A stretch of 64,000 bases of DNA from Aspidapion aeneum (GCA_963576565.1 OY755045.1:41620409-41684408); one strand, 5' to 3'. Shown: positions 47,266 to 59,345, counted from the stretch's first letter. The notes: a model not told the origin generated them from the letters alone. Numbers and translations are program-made.

Positions 47266-48017
47266 ACGTAAGGGCCTATCTCAGTTTTGATGATTTTTCA
47301 GGAGAGCGAACTTAAATATTTTGCGTTGTTTCATATATTGATTATTTTGAGATACGACCATTAAAATTTATGAGGAATAGCCTAATAGCCATAGTATAAA
47401 ATATCGAGATACGCCCATTCGTGCGATGAAAATATGAGGCTTAAGCTGTATATAATGCATTGAAGAGCATGCAAAAATCATTCAAAAAAAGAGGAAGAGC
47501 TGCCGGGCGCTTCGGAGCGTCAAATCAAACACCCGAGCCTGTGAACACCCTTAGTCGTTGCTTCTGCTAACTACCTTATTCATATGGTCGTAGTAAGACA
47601 GCGCAGGACAAGGTTGCCGCGTTGACTTATGGATATTTTCCTATTATCCGTGGAAGGAGGAAGTCCGCGAGTATCCATGGAAAAAAAACTTTTTTATTTA
47701 TAATAAAATATATTAGTGTTTACATTTTTGCAGAAAAATAAAAGACAAGCTGCATGATCATGTACTTAAATGGGTCGGTTGGTTGAGAACGATTTTTTTT
47801 GTAAGATTTCTTTAGAAAATTGACGAATACGACGCAATAGGTATTTAACAGAATTTTGTCGGATCCGCAGTGAGTTGAGTAAAAATTTTAGAATAATAAA
47901 CAAAGATACATACATAAATATGTAACTAACGTCAATGAACATACTAAACAAAGATATCAGAAAATGACGTCAGTGCTTATCCATAAAAAAATTCTACTAG
48001 AATAGGTATATAAAATT
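47266..48017. other. Spacer
   Basis: No gene or repeat recognised; a 61-codon minus frame (47766-47951) is unsupported. Confidence 0.4.
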
Positions 48018-48180
48018 CATGGACGCACCTGGGGGGGCCTCGGCACCCCCCAAGCCTAAGATTTTTTAGATATTTTTATATCACACATTTCATGAATAAA
48101 AAGATAAATAGCATAAAATATGACATCATGTGGCCTCGCTCGCCACCCCCTCCCACAAGACATTCCTGGCTGCGCTACTG
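48018..48180. mobile_element. Miniature transposon of the CAGTGGCGCACCCAGG family
   Basis: Left CATGGACGCACCTGGGGG and right CCTGGCTGCGCTACTG are the ends. The interior AAGATTTTTTAGATATTTT and TTTCATGAATAAAAAGATAA also occur in the elements at 15859-15988 and 50238-50339. Confidence 0.75.
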
Positions 48181-48309
48181 GAAAATTTTAGTGCAAATAT
48201 ATAAATTAACATTCTTCAGCTCCCCATTTGTCGCGTACCGTCCGAATTACAGCGCCTACTCTTTTCCGCTATACCTCCAAGACCATGATCAGTGACTAAC
48301 CGGTACCTA

Positions 48310-50115
48310 TATACAGTGTGTCCACGGATTGAGTGCCGGTAAGGTATAAATGACAAAAAATAATCGATTTAGATTCTGATTTTCTGGGAATCGCTCCTGC
48401 GTGGTCTCAAACTAAGATGTTAAAAAAATTAGCCATATTAATTAATGTACAGGGTGGTTTAGTAGGCTGATTTTATGACGTAAGGTATAAATAACAAAAA
48501 ATGTTTGATTTAGATTCTGATTTTCTGGGAATCACCCATGCTTGGTCAAAAACTAAGATGTCAAAAAAAATTAGCCAAATCAATTTATATACAGGGTGGT
48601 TTAGTAGGCTGATTTGATAGTGTAAGGTATAAATGATTTTCTGGGGATTGAGCTCCCGCTTGGTCTGAAATTAAGATCTTAAAAAAATTAATCAAATCAA
48701 TTAATCTACAGGGTGGTCTAGTAGGCTGATTTGATAAAAAGTGAGTAAAATACCTTTGTTATAAAAGATATCGCAAAATGTTATTAAGAAGAGTCGTTTA
48801 GATTCAAAAGTTACGGCAGATTCTCAATTTTCAGAAAAATCAGCCAACTCTGATTTGATAAGTCGATTATGAAAATTTTGTTTAGACGATTTTAAGCTGA
48901 TTTTTCTGAAAATTGATTTTAATTCTAAACAACTTTTCTTAATTACCTTTTCTGATATCTCTTACAACAAAGGTACTTTACTCTTAAGACTTTTTATCAA
49001 ATCAACTTACTAAACCACCCTGTATATTAATTGATTTGGCTCATTTTCTTAACATGTTTAAGATAGGGTGACCATTCGTCCGGATAAAGCCGAACAAGTC
49101 CGGCTTTTTGGCCAAAATGAAAATGTCCGGCCGGCATTTTTCTTTGTTCGGCTTTTTGCCTATCCAAGAGACCCTTTTTAGGTCAATCAGGGTCGCAATT
49201 AGAAGGGGGAAATCTAAGGGGAGTTGGATTCCAAACTTAAAATTAGTTCCCACAAACGAAATGAGCACAATTTATCAGGAGCAAACTATTCAAGTCACTA
49301 AAGCGCGCGCGGCACTTATACTTTTGAAACTATAACCAAAACTTTTTTAACATTTGTCCCGAAAATTTTTGGCACCATTTATTTTTAATTATTGATTTTT
49401 TTTTAAATTTGCGATTGATGCGTAATTTATTTTTGTATTTCGCAATTTTTTTTTGCAAAAGATACCTACTTTAATTTTCTTTTTTTAAAATTATTTAATG
49501 GGTTTTTTAGTTTTTTCCTACGGCGCTATTTTTTCAATTTTTTAGTAGCTACCTATTTAGATTACAATTTTTTTTCCTAAAAAATGTTTTTTATCGCGAT
49601 TTTATCTGAAAAGTGGAAAATATTTCCGGAATTTTTGCCTGCGCAATTTTTTTACTTCTTCGGTATTTTTTTTAATGTTGCAGAAACTGTTTCCCACAGC
49701 GCCAATTTTTAGTAATTTTTTCCTAAAAACCTTCTTTCTTTCTTCTCAACTTTCCCCGAAAGGTACAACCTACATATTTTTATTCGATTTTCTAGTACCT
49801 ACATAGTTACATTTTTTGTAGATGCACCTTTTTATTTATTTTGTGTGCTAATAAGCCATTTTTTCATGCCTTTCGGTCCTTAAAGACTTTTTTTGGTGAT
49901 AATTTTTTTAGGACGGTTTTCTGAAATGACCCGTGGGTTCGGCTTTTTTAGCGAAAATCCGGCTTTTTTGTCTCTGACGTCCTGCTTTTACACGAAACCC
50001 ATATGATCACCCTATTTAAGACCAAGCAGGAGCGGTTCACAGAAAATCAGAATCTGAACGAAATTTTTTTGTCATTCATACTTTACCGAAACTCAATCCG
50101 AAGGCACACTGTATA
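48310..50115. mobile_element. Large fold-back element with repeat-bearing arms and a nested hAT-like insert
   Basis: TATACAGTGTGTCCACGGAT and the following 90 bp pair with the right end ...ATCCGAAGGCACACTGTATA. The left arm contains three units of about 141 bp (GTAAGGTATAAAT at 48339, 48480 and 48622, each with ACAGGGTGGTTTAGTAGGCT). The right arm repeats the same inverted (AACTTACTAAACCACCCTGT at about 49003). The centre is near 48850-48890. The 951-bp insert at 49064-50014 interrupts the right arm. Confidence 0.88.
49064..50014. mobile_element. hAT-like non-autonomous element (TAGGGTGACCATTCGTCC ends)
   Basis: Starts TAGGGTGACCATTCGTCCGG and ends CATATGATCACCCTA, with target duplication TTTAAGA at 49057-49063 and 50015-50021. 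Subterminal AAAGCCGAACAAGTCCGGCT has counterparts GTTCGGCTTTTTTAGC near the right end. Open frames on both strands at 49041-49335 lack transposase motifs. Confidence 0.8.
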
Positions 50116-50237
50116 AAACACTGGCGGTCATAAGGGCGGGGGGGTGTGGGGTGTACAGGAAACCCCATGCTCCCCCTAAGCAATCTGCTTGTAAAGGAAT
50201 TGACAGCAACACAAATTTTCTTCTTAAACCTTCAGGT

Positions 50238-50339
50238 CGGTGGCGTATATAAGGGGGGGGGGCAGTCCCTCCGAAGCTAAGATTTTTTTAGATATTTTCC
50301 ACATGTTTCATGGATACAAATATAAAATATACGCCAGTG
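50238..50339. mobile_element. Nested hAT-like miniature (CGGTGGCGTATAT...ATATACGCCAGTG)
   Basis: Flanked by CTTCAGGT (50230-50237) and CTTCTGGT (50340-50347), seven of eight identical. The interior matches the CAGTGGCGCACCCAGG family. Confidence 0.85.
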
Positions 50340-50388
50340 CTTCTGGTGGTCTTATCCCTTTAAGTTAACCATGCCCCATTCCCCCCCT

Positions 50389-50574
50389 CAGAGCCGTATC
50401 TGAGGGGGGGTTTGGGGGTTCAAACCCTCTCCGAAATATAAATAGGAATGTGTTTTTTAAGTTTAACTTTTTTTCATTAAAACGCATTAAAAAATTGTAG
50501 TTCTTTTTAAACCCACAATTTTTCAAATTCCACTGGCCTAACCTCCCCTAAAGTTTTGGTCCAGATACGGCCCT
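50389..50574. mobile_element. Nested hAT-like miniature (CAGAGCCGTATCTG...CAGATACGGCCCTG)
   Basis: Perfect 8-bp target duplication CCCCCCCT at 50381-50388 and 50575-50582. The TIR is about 14 bp with one mismatch. Confidence 0.88.
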
Positions 50575-50608
50575 GCCCCCCCTTGGTCATAGGATATGAC
50601 CGCCAGTG

Positions 50609-51366
50609 TTTAAATCAAGGGTGCATGAGAGTGAAAGCATCAGCCATATTTTTCAGTTAAAATACAACAAAGTAATAGTACACACACAATTGCTGGCTTA
50701 GTTGAATAATAAATTCCAAGGTCGGTCGTAGGCAAAATAAAATTATTTATGAACACATCATAAAAAAATGTGACTACAACCAACTTTACAGATGGAGCCA
50801 CGTGTCGATTATTTCAACTAGACTTAATTATCATAATGATATCTTTTTCTCTCATTTTAGCAGTTTAAATATATGTATTTTTAAAACGTCGTGTTTTTTT
50901 TCTGCATGTTCTGTATTTTTGCTTTCTTTTTTAACTTGAATCCCGTTTTGACCTAAAATATACCTGGGAACTCTTCTTTTAATAGGTATAAGAAAAGTAG
51001 GTAGGTAAGTTTTTTTAGTTTATATACCTGGATTTCCAAGCAGTGATTCTGTACTACCAATTTTTCGCATTTATGCCTCTCCTTACCAATAACCATCAGT
51101 TGAAATTTTTTCCAAGCGCAACGCGTCCCTCAAACATGTTTCTCGTTTGTCTGGCTCAGTCACTGCTGTTTCGATGTGCTCTTGTTTAGAATAACGTTGA
51201 TCGAAGAGAGGGCGCAACAAGTTGTAGTTGACCGCTAAACCAGGTAGACTCGAATACTATGAAATTTTGAACCGGCTTGAAATGGCATTAAAAAGGGTAT
51301 TCCTTTATAGATAAGGCGTCAGTGCGAATTGTACTGGTGGGGTATGGCTATCAAGACATACCCAAT
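50609..51366. other. Spacer
   Basis: No gene or repeat that I can support. Confidence 0.4.
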
Positions 51367-52330
51367 ACGTAATATTTGGAACGTGGAGGCTGTTTTTTGG
51401 CAGTGTTTCAGGAACGCCTCCCCCTTAAACTGTGTAAAAAAATAATGTTCATTTTGTATAGTATCACTCTATACAGTTGTGATAGGAATAATAGAGAATA
51501 TGAAATAATGCCAGGCACAATTTTGACACCTTCACATTGTAATATCAGCTGTGATCTTTCAACACACGGTCTTTGTTAGTGGTCGGATACTATCGATAGT
51601 CTCAAGAGATACTATCGAAAAAAAAACAGAGTTTCTATTGTTTCGAAATTAGTGGCCTTACCAAAAGCGACCTACTACCTACAGGAAATAAAGCAAAAGC
51701 ACACTAAATAATTAAATCCTGTGATTCCCCGTAATTGCATCGGGTGATTTTTCTCTAGTTTATTCATGAAGCACAAAATGGTAGCACGAGTAAAAAGCAG
51801 ATACATAATCAAACTGATGGAGAAGGCAGTCATTAATACCTACCTATAGATTTATGATCTACTGATCTAGTGCTGAATTGCTGTTTGGTTGCTAATAAAC
51901 TTATTTTTTTTTATTTTAGTCTCTTGACAGGATTCTCGTGAAAATTATTTTTCAAAATACTAAAAACCAGCGATTTAAAAAACTATCGATGGTTCTTGAA
52001 AACTATCGATAGTTTTCGATAGTCACAAACTATCGATAATATCGATAGTCCTATCGATAGTATCCGACCACTAGTGTTTGTTTACTATATGAATCGGAAA
52101 TACGTAATATTTGGAATTTGGAGGCTCTTTTTTGGCAGTGTTTCAGGAACGCCTCCCCCTTAAACTGTGTAAAAAAATAATGTTTATTTTGTATTGTATC
52201 ACTCTATACAGTTGTGATAGGAATAATGGAGAATATGAAATAACTCCAGGCACAATTTTGACATCTTCACATTGTAATAACATCTGTGATCTATCAACAC
52301 ACTGCCTTTGTTTACTATATGAACCGGAAT
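51367..52330. repeat. Tandem duplication of a 230-bp segment, first copy split by a transposon
   Basis: TACGTAATATTTGGAA.. TGGAGGCT.TTTTTTGGCAG through TTTGTTTACTATATGAA.CGG occurs at 51367-51576 plus 52074-52098, and again at 52101-52330. Each contains a matching open frame with a sequence like FLAVFQERLPLKLCKKIMF. The frame differs mostly at the 3' end and has no known relative. Part of the unit (CCAGGCACAATTTTGACA) recurs inverted at 54512-54540. Confidence 0.85.
51577..52073. mobile_element. hAT-like miniature (TAGTGGTCGGATACTATCGATAG)
   Basis: TAGTGGTCGGATACTATCGA and its inverse TCGATAGTATCCGACCACTA are perfect termini. Flanks GTCTTTGT (51569-51576) and GTGTTTGT (52074-52081) are an 8-bp duplication with one mismatch. 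Further TATCGATA palindromes are present. The second tandem copy supplies the empty site. Confidence 0.9.
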
Positions 52331-52400
52331 AAATAGTGCCTTCTTTTATTAATTGAAAATAAACGACGAAAGTTTTAAATTTGACTATGGTATGTCAATG

Positions 52401-54478
52401 CCCAACTAACATTTATAGTAGCGGCTACATGTTCTAAAGGCTTTGCTACTTTCTTATAGTAGAAATGTGGTGATCCCAACCAAAATTTGTTACTTTTTAG
52501 TTCTAACTACTATTTAGTATCAGGAAATAGTAGATGTTTCGTAAAAACGACCCTCTAAACTACTTCTTAGGATTGTTTCTTGATAGTCGATTCTGATAGT
52601 CTTCTCTACCACAATAGGACGTTGCTAAAGTTTTACTTTCTTTTTAGTCGTTATTTCGTAGTCGCCCTGACTTTTATATCCTACTTAATTACCACTAGAA
52701 AGTTAAGCTTCATTGGAGTCCCAAACAAGTGTATCCGACAACTACATTATAACTTTACTTTTTACCACAAAAGTTTGTGTCATCATAGTAACATCTGATG
52801 TAACAATGTAGACAAAATAACTTTGTGGATCAACTTTAAAGCCGCAACTACTTTGACTTTTTTTTAATGTCGATCTTTTAAAGTAATCTCTCCTTCCTGT
52901 TTCTACTTTGAAAACGTAGACTTTTTGAAGTCGCATCTTTGTCGCACACATTCTCAACCCTACTTTTTGTGGCTCCTTTTATAATATGGGAATATTAGGA
53001 ATAGTTTTGCAAATATTTTTTTAACTACCTTGAGCAGTCCATTTTTTCGAGCTCATTGCTGGACCATTTTGCAAAACAATCAAAATGAAAAATATTGATC
53101 CAAAGTATCGAGTACCGCACCCGGATTTTAAGAATTCCCTGGTCCATGCTTAATCTCCATCCTTAATCTTTTACGCTACTTGTTGCTGTTCTATTCACTG
53201 TCTTTGCGGTCGTTCGTGGTTTGTGCTGTGGCACCACCCTATCGCCATCGTAACCCTCTTGTGCGGACTGTGATTCATTTTATGTGTATCAATAATTCTT
53301 TTTGGTTTTCTTCAAATTTGTGCTGTTGTTAAAGCTTGGTTTGAAGTGAATAAACTTAAATTTGTGCTGTGTTACATTTTAAAAAACTCTTTTTATTGGC
53401 ACTTCATTTATTGTTCTAATGGAATTTAATTTATCTTGTTTTTGTTTTAAAACCTACCACAAATTCACGCTCGTACATAACCTATAAGCAGTGGTGTTGT
53501 TGTTGACAGAAACGGCAAATGACAAGTGGCGACACCCCAATAACTTGAGGGTAGTAGTTATACTTATCGCGTGGTTCCTATCACTCTGTAAACGTTTTCT
53601 AGTGGCGAAAGCTAGTTAATAATACGTTTCTGCAACGAAGGAGTAGAAATTCGAGTGTGTTATCTAGAACTAAAAAGGAATGCCGACATAAAAGTCGTAA
53701 GTGACACGTTGCCGTAACTTAGGCTCACTTTCAAGTAACCCTTTCGACTATCAGGGAATATAGTTTGGGACGCCATGTTTCTATTTAAGAAAGAAAATTT
53801 AATATTTTTGTTGTCGTTTTATGAGCTCATATTAAACAGCTATACTATTTTAGAAACAAATTAGTTGAAGCTTACCAAAAATGCTCTTCTTAAGCACCAT
53901 TTGTTGGAGTTAACTGTCGATTATGAAAACATAACCTCCAAAATCACAACACAAAAATTCCATCAGCTACCAGAAAACGGCTCAATTTTACGGGCGCACC
54001 GGTTTTTTGCAATATATATAATGCATGTTATACAAAAAACTTTGCGTCGCACTCGAATTTTGATCCTCTGCTCGTAAATTCTCACACTTTTGGATAACAT
54101 AGTACATATTATAACCATAACCAAACAAAAAATCTAAGCGAGTCTGTTTACTGTTGTGTCCACCATATTGTGTAACAATTCTACCAAAAAGAAACGATTA
54201 TATTATTTGCAACTACATCGCAACTTTTATGCCATTACGGAAAAAAAAACAGCCTCTACGACGTAGTATATACCTGGCTACGACGTAGTAGTGTAGTTGT
54301 TACTACAGTGACTTTAAACACTTGGCCAAGTAGTTATAACCAGAAATTGGTTCCCCACTTAGGGAATTATAACGTCGCTGTATGGTATACTGAAACGTAG
54401 CGGGAGTACGTTGCGGTTACTTTTAAGAAATTCTTTCTAGTTGGGGTTTCGTCGTTACAACTTTAAATGTTTGTTGGG
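52401..54478. mobile_element. CCCAACTAACATTTA element, copy 1 (2.08 kb)
   Basis: The left end CCCAACTAACATTTATAGTA and right end AACTTTAAATGTTTGTTGGG are inverted. A second copy lies at 55420-56618. Open frames at 52580-52798 and 53865-54077 recur in copy 2, the latter unchanged over 70 codons, but no domain is recognised and conservation may only mean recent copying. Copy 1 has about 875 bp (52864-53738) that copy 2 lacks. No transposase motif is seen. Confidence 0.8.
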
Positions 54479-54499
54479 TGTTGAGGGATCAACTGTCAG

Positions 54500-54745
54500 G
54501 TTTCAATGTCAATGTGTCAAAATAGTGCCTGGTACAATTATAGCCTGGCTGTATTTAAATAATTCTCTAATATTTAATTTTATTCGCCACTTTGTTGTAC
54601 AACTGTGAATTTGGGTGACTGCATCCTGAAGTTTTTCTATTGATTCTTTAGTAGATTTTTTTACTCTCAATAAACCAGTATCATCGGAAAATGTTGCTGT
54701 GACGATTTTCTGGCTACCCTGGGGCACACCTGCTTGAATTTCTCT
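54500..54745 (-). pseudogene. Non-LTR reverse transcriptase relic
   Basis: On minus, MPQGS joins directly to TATFSDDTGLLRVKKSTKES..KLQDAVTQI and KWRIKLN. These are the PQGS and F(A/S)DDT boxes plus the following helix of jockey-like RT, with the usual sequence between PQGS and the FADD box deleted. Confidence 0.75.
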
Positions 54746-55419
54746 TAAATTTGAATATGAATCTTCTTGTTTTATTTATATGATTCCAAAATATCAGAAT
54801 ATTGTTTTGGCAGAAAATATTTTATTTTAAAATTAAGGCCTTTATGACACACTTTGTCAAATTCTTGTGCTACATCTTTCTTTTTAAGGAGATTAATACT
54901 ACCTACAACTTTGTCTATAAACTGCTCGTCAAATCTAATTTATTTTGATTTTTATAAAGTTTATATTAACTTTTTTCTAGCTGTTTGTGAATTACCCTGT
55001 ACAATGCCATTTCATGTTTTTGTTTTTAAAAAAAAACCGGATGAACTATTGCTCAAGGTCGTTTTTAATAGTATCTATTGCAAAAATTCGATGTATGTAG
55101 TTATGTCAGTGGCGTATTAAAATATTGCATTTGGGGGGGAGGGGGCTTGGTTTTTTTTTGCCTTTTATTTGTCATGCATTCAAAAGTAGGAAAATATATA
55201 TTTTTAATACAGTTCTTGGAGCCCCCCTATATACGCTCGTGCTTATGTACACATACATAACTGGCATGTGTGCATTTTTAACATGTTTTTTTGTTTCTGA
55301 CGTAAGATTTACAACTATTTACTGATTTATTATATACAATTTATATTTTTATAAAGGTAAATAAGAGGGCAATTATTTTGTCATTTAGATCATCATTTAA
55401 ATTACATAATTCTACACAG
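54746..55419. other. Spacer with a partial CAGTGGCGTA miniature
   Basis: GTCAGTGGCGTATTAAAATA (about 55107) and a right edge GGAGCCCCCCTATATACGCT (about 55219-55238) look like ends of the CAGTGGCGTAT family. Open frames at 54854-55325 are unsupported. Confidence 0.45.
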
Positions 55420-56618
55420 CCCAACTAACATTTATAGTAGCGGCTACATGTTCTAAAGGCTTTGCTACTTTCTTATAGTAGAAATGTGGTGATCCCAACC
55501 AAAATTTGTTACTTTTTAGTTCTAACAACTATTTAGTATCAGGAAATAGTAGATGTTTCGTAAAAACGACCCTCTAAACTACTTCATAGGATTGTTTCTT
55601 GATAGTCGATTCTGATAGTCTTCTCTACCACAATAGGACGTTGCTAAAGTTTTACTTTCTTTTTAGTCGTTATTTCGTAGTCGCCCTGACTTTTATATCC
55701 TACTTAATTACCACTAGAAAGTTAAGCTTCATTGGAGTCCCAAACAAGTGTATCCGACAACTACATTATAACTTTAATTTTTACTACAAAAGTTTGTGTC
55801 ATCATAGTAACATCTGATGTAACAATGTAGACAAAATAACTTTTTGGATCAACTTTAAAGCCGCAACTACTTTCAAGTAACCTTTTCGACTATCAGGGAA
55901 TATAGTTTGGGACGCCATGTTTTTATGTAAGAAAGAAAATTTAATATTTTTGTTGTCGTTTTATGAGCTCATATTAAAGAGCCATACTATTTTATAAACA
56001 AATTAGTTGAAGCTTACCAAAAATGCTCTTCTTAAGCACCATTTGTTGGAGTTAACTGTCGATTATGAAAACATAACCTCCAAAATCACAACACAAAAAT
56101 TCCATCAGCTACCAGAAAACGGCTCAATTTTACGGGCGCACCGGTTTTTTGCAATATATATAATGCATGTTATACAAAAAACTTTGCGTCGCACTCGAAT
56201 TTTGATCCTCTGCTCGTAAATTCTCACACTTTTGGATAACATAGTTCATATTATAACCATAACCAAACAAAAAAACTAAGCGAGTCTGTTTACTGTTGTG
56301 TCCACCATATTGTGTTACAATTCTACCAAAAAGAAACGATTATATTATTTGCAACTACATCGCAACTTTGATGCCATTACGGAAAAAAACAGCCTCTTCG
56401 ACGTAGTAGATACCTGGCTACGACGTAGTAGTGTAGTTGTTACTACAGTGACTTTAAACACTTGGCCTAGTAGTTACGACCAGAAATTGGTTCCCCACTT
56501 AGGGAATTATAACGTCGCTGTATGGTATACTGAGACGTAGCGGGAGTACGTTGCGGTTACTTTTAAGAAATTCTTTCTAGTTGGCGTTTCGTCGTTACAA
56601 CTTTAAATGTTTGTTGGG
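55420..56618. mobile_element. CCCAACTAACATTTA element, copy 2 (1.2 kb, internally deleted)
   Basis: Nearly identical to the two ends of copy 1. The deletion joint CTACTTTCAAGTAACC corresponds to ACTTT present at both deletion edges in copy 1, so a microhomology deletion is likely. The right end abuts the palindrome that follows. Confidence 0.85.
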
Positions 56619-58206
56619 AGTGTGCCTGAATGAAGTATACGTTACATAAAAATGGTTCCAAAAACTAATTGCACATTTTGAATACGGACTCTTTCCTGAC
56701 TTCAGAACCATATTCATAGAAATCCTAGCTGATCCTCTTCTCGAAATTTTATCAATTTTTTGCCTTTTTTTTAGTTAGTCTAGGCGCTGGCTCCTGTCAC
56801 GTTTGACCTAACATGTGCGCTCTTTCAGACCACATGGCTTTGTTAAGCACACATAGGAGTACAAAAAAAGTTTGGTCACGTGTTCGAACTCATAGTCGTT
56901 TGGCCGCCATCTTTGAAAATTGCCGCCGAATTGATAGATTTTTTGTTTAAGCATATCTGCCTACACAGTGATCCGATTTTAATTTTTTAAAGCCTGTTTT
57001 ACTCCTTTTTTAAAAGCAAATAATTTTTGTAATTACACATTTTTCGATAAATCAAGTAGTTTTTAAGATATACCAAGATTATTAGTATTTCCGTTCGCAA
57101 AAGAATTAAAATAATATCCATGCTCATTTTATTGTAGCTACAATATTATTGACTTTTCTTTTTTTTACATGGAAGGCTTTAAACCTTCCACAGAAGATAA
57201 TATTGACTTTATGTTTTAAAAGTTTGATGGATGGTACCCCTAAAGACTGCCTTAAAGAGGGTGGTTTCTAAAACTGTTCAGGAATTTGCAGCAAAACGAT
57301 GAATTCTAGCGAAAACGATAAGGTCAGTTTTTTATAGCACTTTTAATTCCGCTTCTTTTGATGTATCACTTAACATCCTAGCTGTGATAGTACCTGTACA
57401 AGCCAGCTAAAATATACAATTTTGTAAAAATTAGCTCCAAAATCGATTTTTTTCTTAAAAATTGTAAAAGATATGACAATGATCAGAAGAAGCAGAATTA
57501 AAAGTACTATAAAAAATTATTCTTAACGTTTTTCGCTAGAATGCATCGTTTCGCTGCAAATTCACTTTTTCTATAATCTTGTGAACGGTTTTAGAAACCA
57601 CACCCTTTAAGGCAGTCTTTAGGGGCACCATCGATTGAACTTTGAGAACATAAAGTCAATCTCCTCTTCTATAAAAAGTTTAAAGCCTTCTATGTAACAA
57701 GAATAAACAAATGTCAATAATATTGTAGCAACAATAAAATGAGAATGGGTATTATTTTATTTCTTTTGCGAGCGAAAATACTTTGTATATCGCAAGAACT
57801 ACTTAATTTATCAAAAAATGTGTAATGACAAAATTATTTCTCTTTAAAAAAGGAGTATAACAGGCTTTAAAAAATTCAAATCGGACCACTGGGTAGAGAG
57901 ATACGCTTAAACAAAAAAAATCTATCAATTTGGCGGCCATTTTCAAAAATGGCGGCCAAACTCTCACTCCTATGGGTGCTTAACAATGCTCCGCAGTCAA
58001 ACTGAGCGCACATATTAAGTCACACGTGACAGGAGCCAGCGCCTAGACTAACTAGAAAAACTGCAAAAAATTGATAAAATTTCGAGAAGAGGATCAGCTA
58101 GGATTTAGATGAATATGGCTCTAAGGTCAGGAAAAGTCCTTATTCAAAATGTGCAATTAGTTTTTGGAACCATTTTTATGTAGCCTATACTTCATTCAGG
58201 CACACT
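56619..58206. mobile_element. 1.6-kb palindromic (fold-back) element
   Basis: Almost the whole stretch is two inverted arms of about 780 bp. Pairs include AGTGTGCCTGAATGAAGTAT with ATACTTCATTCAGGCACACT, TAGTCTAGGCGCTGGCTCCT with AGGAGCCAGCGCCTAGACTA, and TTTAAAGCCTGTTTTACTCC with GGAGTATAACAGGCTTTAAA. The centre is near 57410. No coding frame. Transcribed through, it would give a very long RNA hairpin. Confidence 0.92.
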
Positions 58207-59185
58207 GTATCTAAAAGTTGGGTCACCCAGCCAAGATTGGAGCATCCCTTAATTAAAATAGATCCATAAACTACAAAAACTTTGATTAGATAGCTTTGAA
58301 GATATCCATTCCAAGACGTACGTAACAGTACAAATATCCTTTATATCTTAAATATGTTTTTATTAAGACAATATGAATAAGGTGGGTAGCGGTTTTTTTA
58401 TCAAAAACACTTTTATCGAAAAAAAAAGTTTTCAATAAAAATGTCTTCGAAAAACTTAATTTGATAAAAGTGTTTTCGATAAAAAAACTGCGACTCAAAT
58501 ACGGTAAGACTTATCTATAAAGTTTACTTCAAGATCTTTAAAACAACAAAAAATGGAATATAAAAACAAACGAAAATGTAAATCACATACAAATCACAAT
58601 TAACAATCTTTCCGTTCCATATTTAAATCAGGCAAAAGATCTCTGTATGACACTTGCCAAATTGCACTGGAAAGCCCAAAATATGAACTTGAGATAAGGT
58701 ACAGAAAAATATACAGGCTAATTGGAAGGAAGCATATATACAAAATATTCCAATACCTACGGTAACTGCCCATTCATAAGCAGAAAAGACCTGATTGGTT
58801 GCTTTCAAAGACATATGCATATTATTTCCATATAGTACGTATTATTGCAATACCTACGGTACCTTACGATGCAGAATGCAAACATATTTGAAATAAGAAT
58901 ATCAATGGGTATAATTCTATCCTTTTTGCGGTCCTTAAGATAAAATATCCTGATTGGTTATACTTTTACGCATGAATATTATTTTATTATTGTATTCGTT
59001 ACGTCAAATCATCGGCGTACAGTTGACAAAAATTCTATCTATGTAAATTTGGTATCTGTGCATTTTTCGTATCTTTATTTTTGAATTTTTGCATCAAACG
59101 CCAACCATTGTGTAAATAGGTATAACAGAGAGTTGGAATATTACGTATATGGAAGGAAGTCCAATTTAACATTTCATAACATAGA
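58207..59185. other. Spacer with a small palindrome
   Basis: TTTTTTTATCAAAAACACTTTTATC and its inverse GATAAAAGTGTTTTCGATAAAAAAA (58393-58485) form a hairpin. CAATACCTACGGTA occurs twice (58752 and 58848). No gene. Confidence 0.5.
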
Positions 59186-59345
59186 CAAATACTGAAACCA
59201 GTTATGGTATAATATTCAACTATGGGGTTGTACTAAAGAGAGTAACATCCTAGTTTTACAGAGATTTCAAAATAAAGTATCAAGAAACATTGTGAATACA
59301 CCTTGGTACGTTAATATTAGACGAATTCTTGTGCAAAAAGTTTCG
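59186..59345 (+). pseudogene. C-terminal relic of a jockey-like non-LTR retrotransposon
   Basis: QILKPVMV, then after a one-base shift YNIQLWGCTKESNILVLQRF and QNKVSRNIVNTPWYVNIRRI. This is the LKP..YGIQLWGC.....I..IQRFQ.K.LR.I.NAPWYV motif that follows RT in jockey-clade elements. Confidence 0.85.

Larger units (their letters stand above)
50119..50608. mobile_element. Miniature transposon (CACTGGCGGTCATA) hosting two further miniatures
   Basis: CACTGGCGGTCATA and TATGACCGCCAGTG are perfect 14-bp inverted termini. The target duplication is not clear. Two hAT-like elements (50238-50339 and 50389-50574) are nested inside. Confidence 0.85.

Noticed and set aside
58623..58820. 65-aa minus frame with Cys-rich, hydrophobic sequence
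   Set aside because: No signal of conservation, no neighbouring exon or promoter; short frames of this size are expected by chance.
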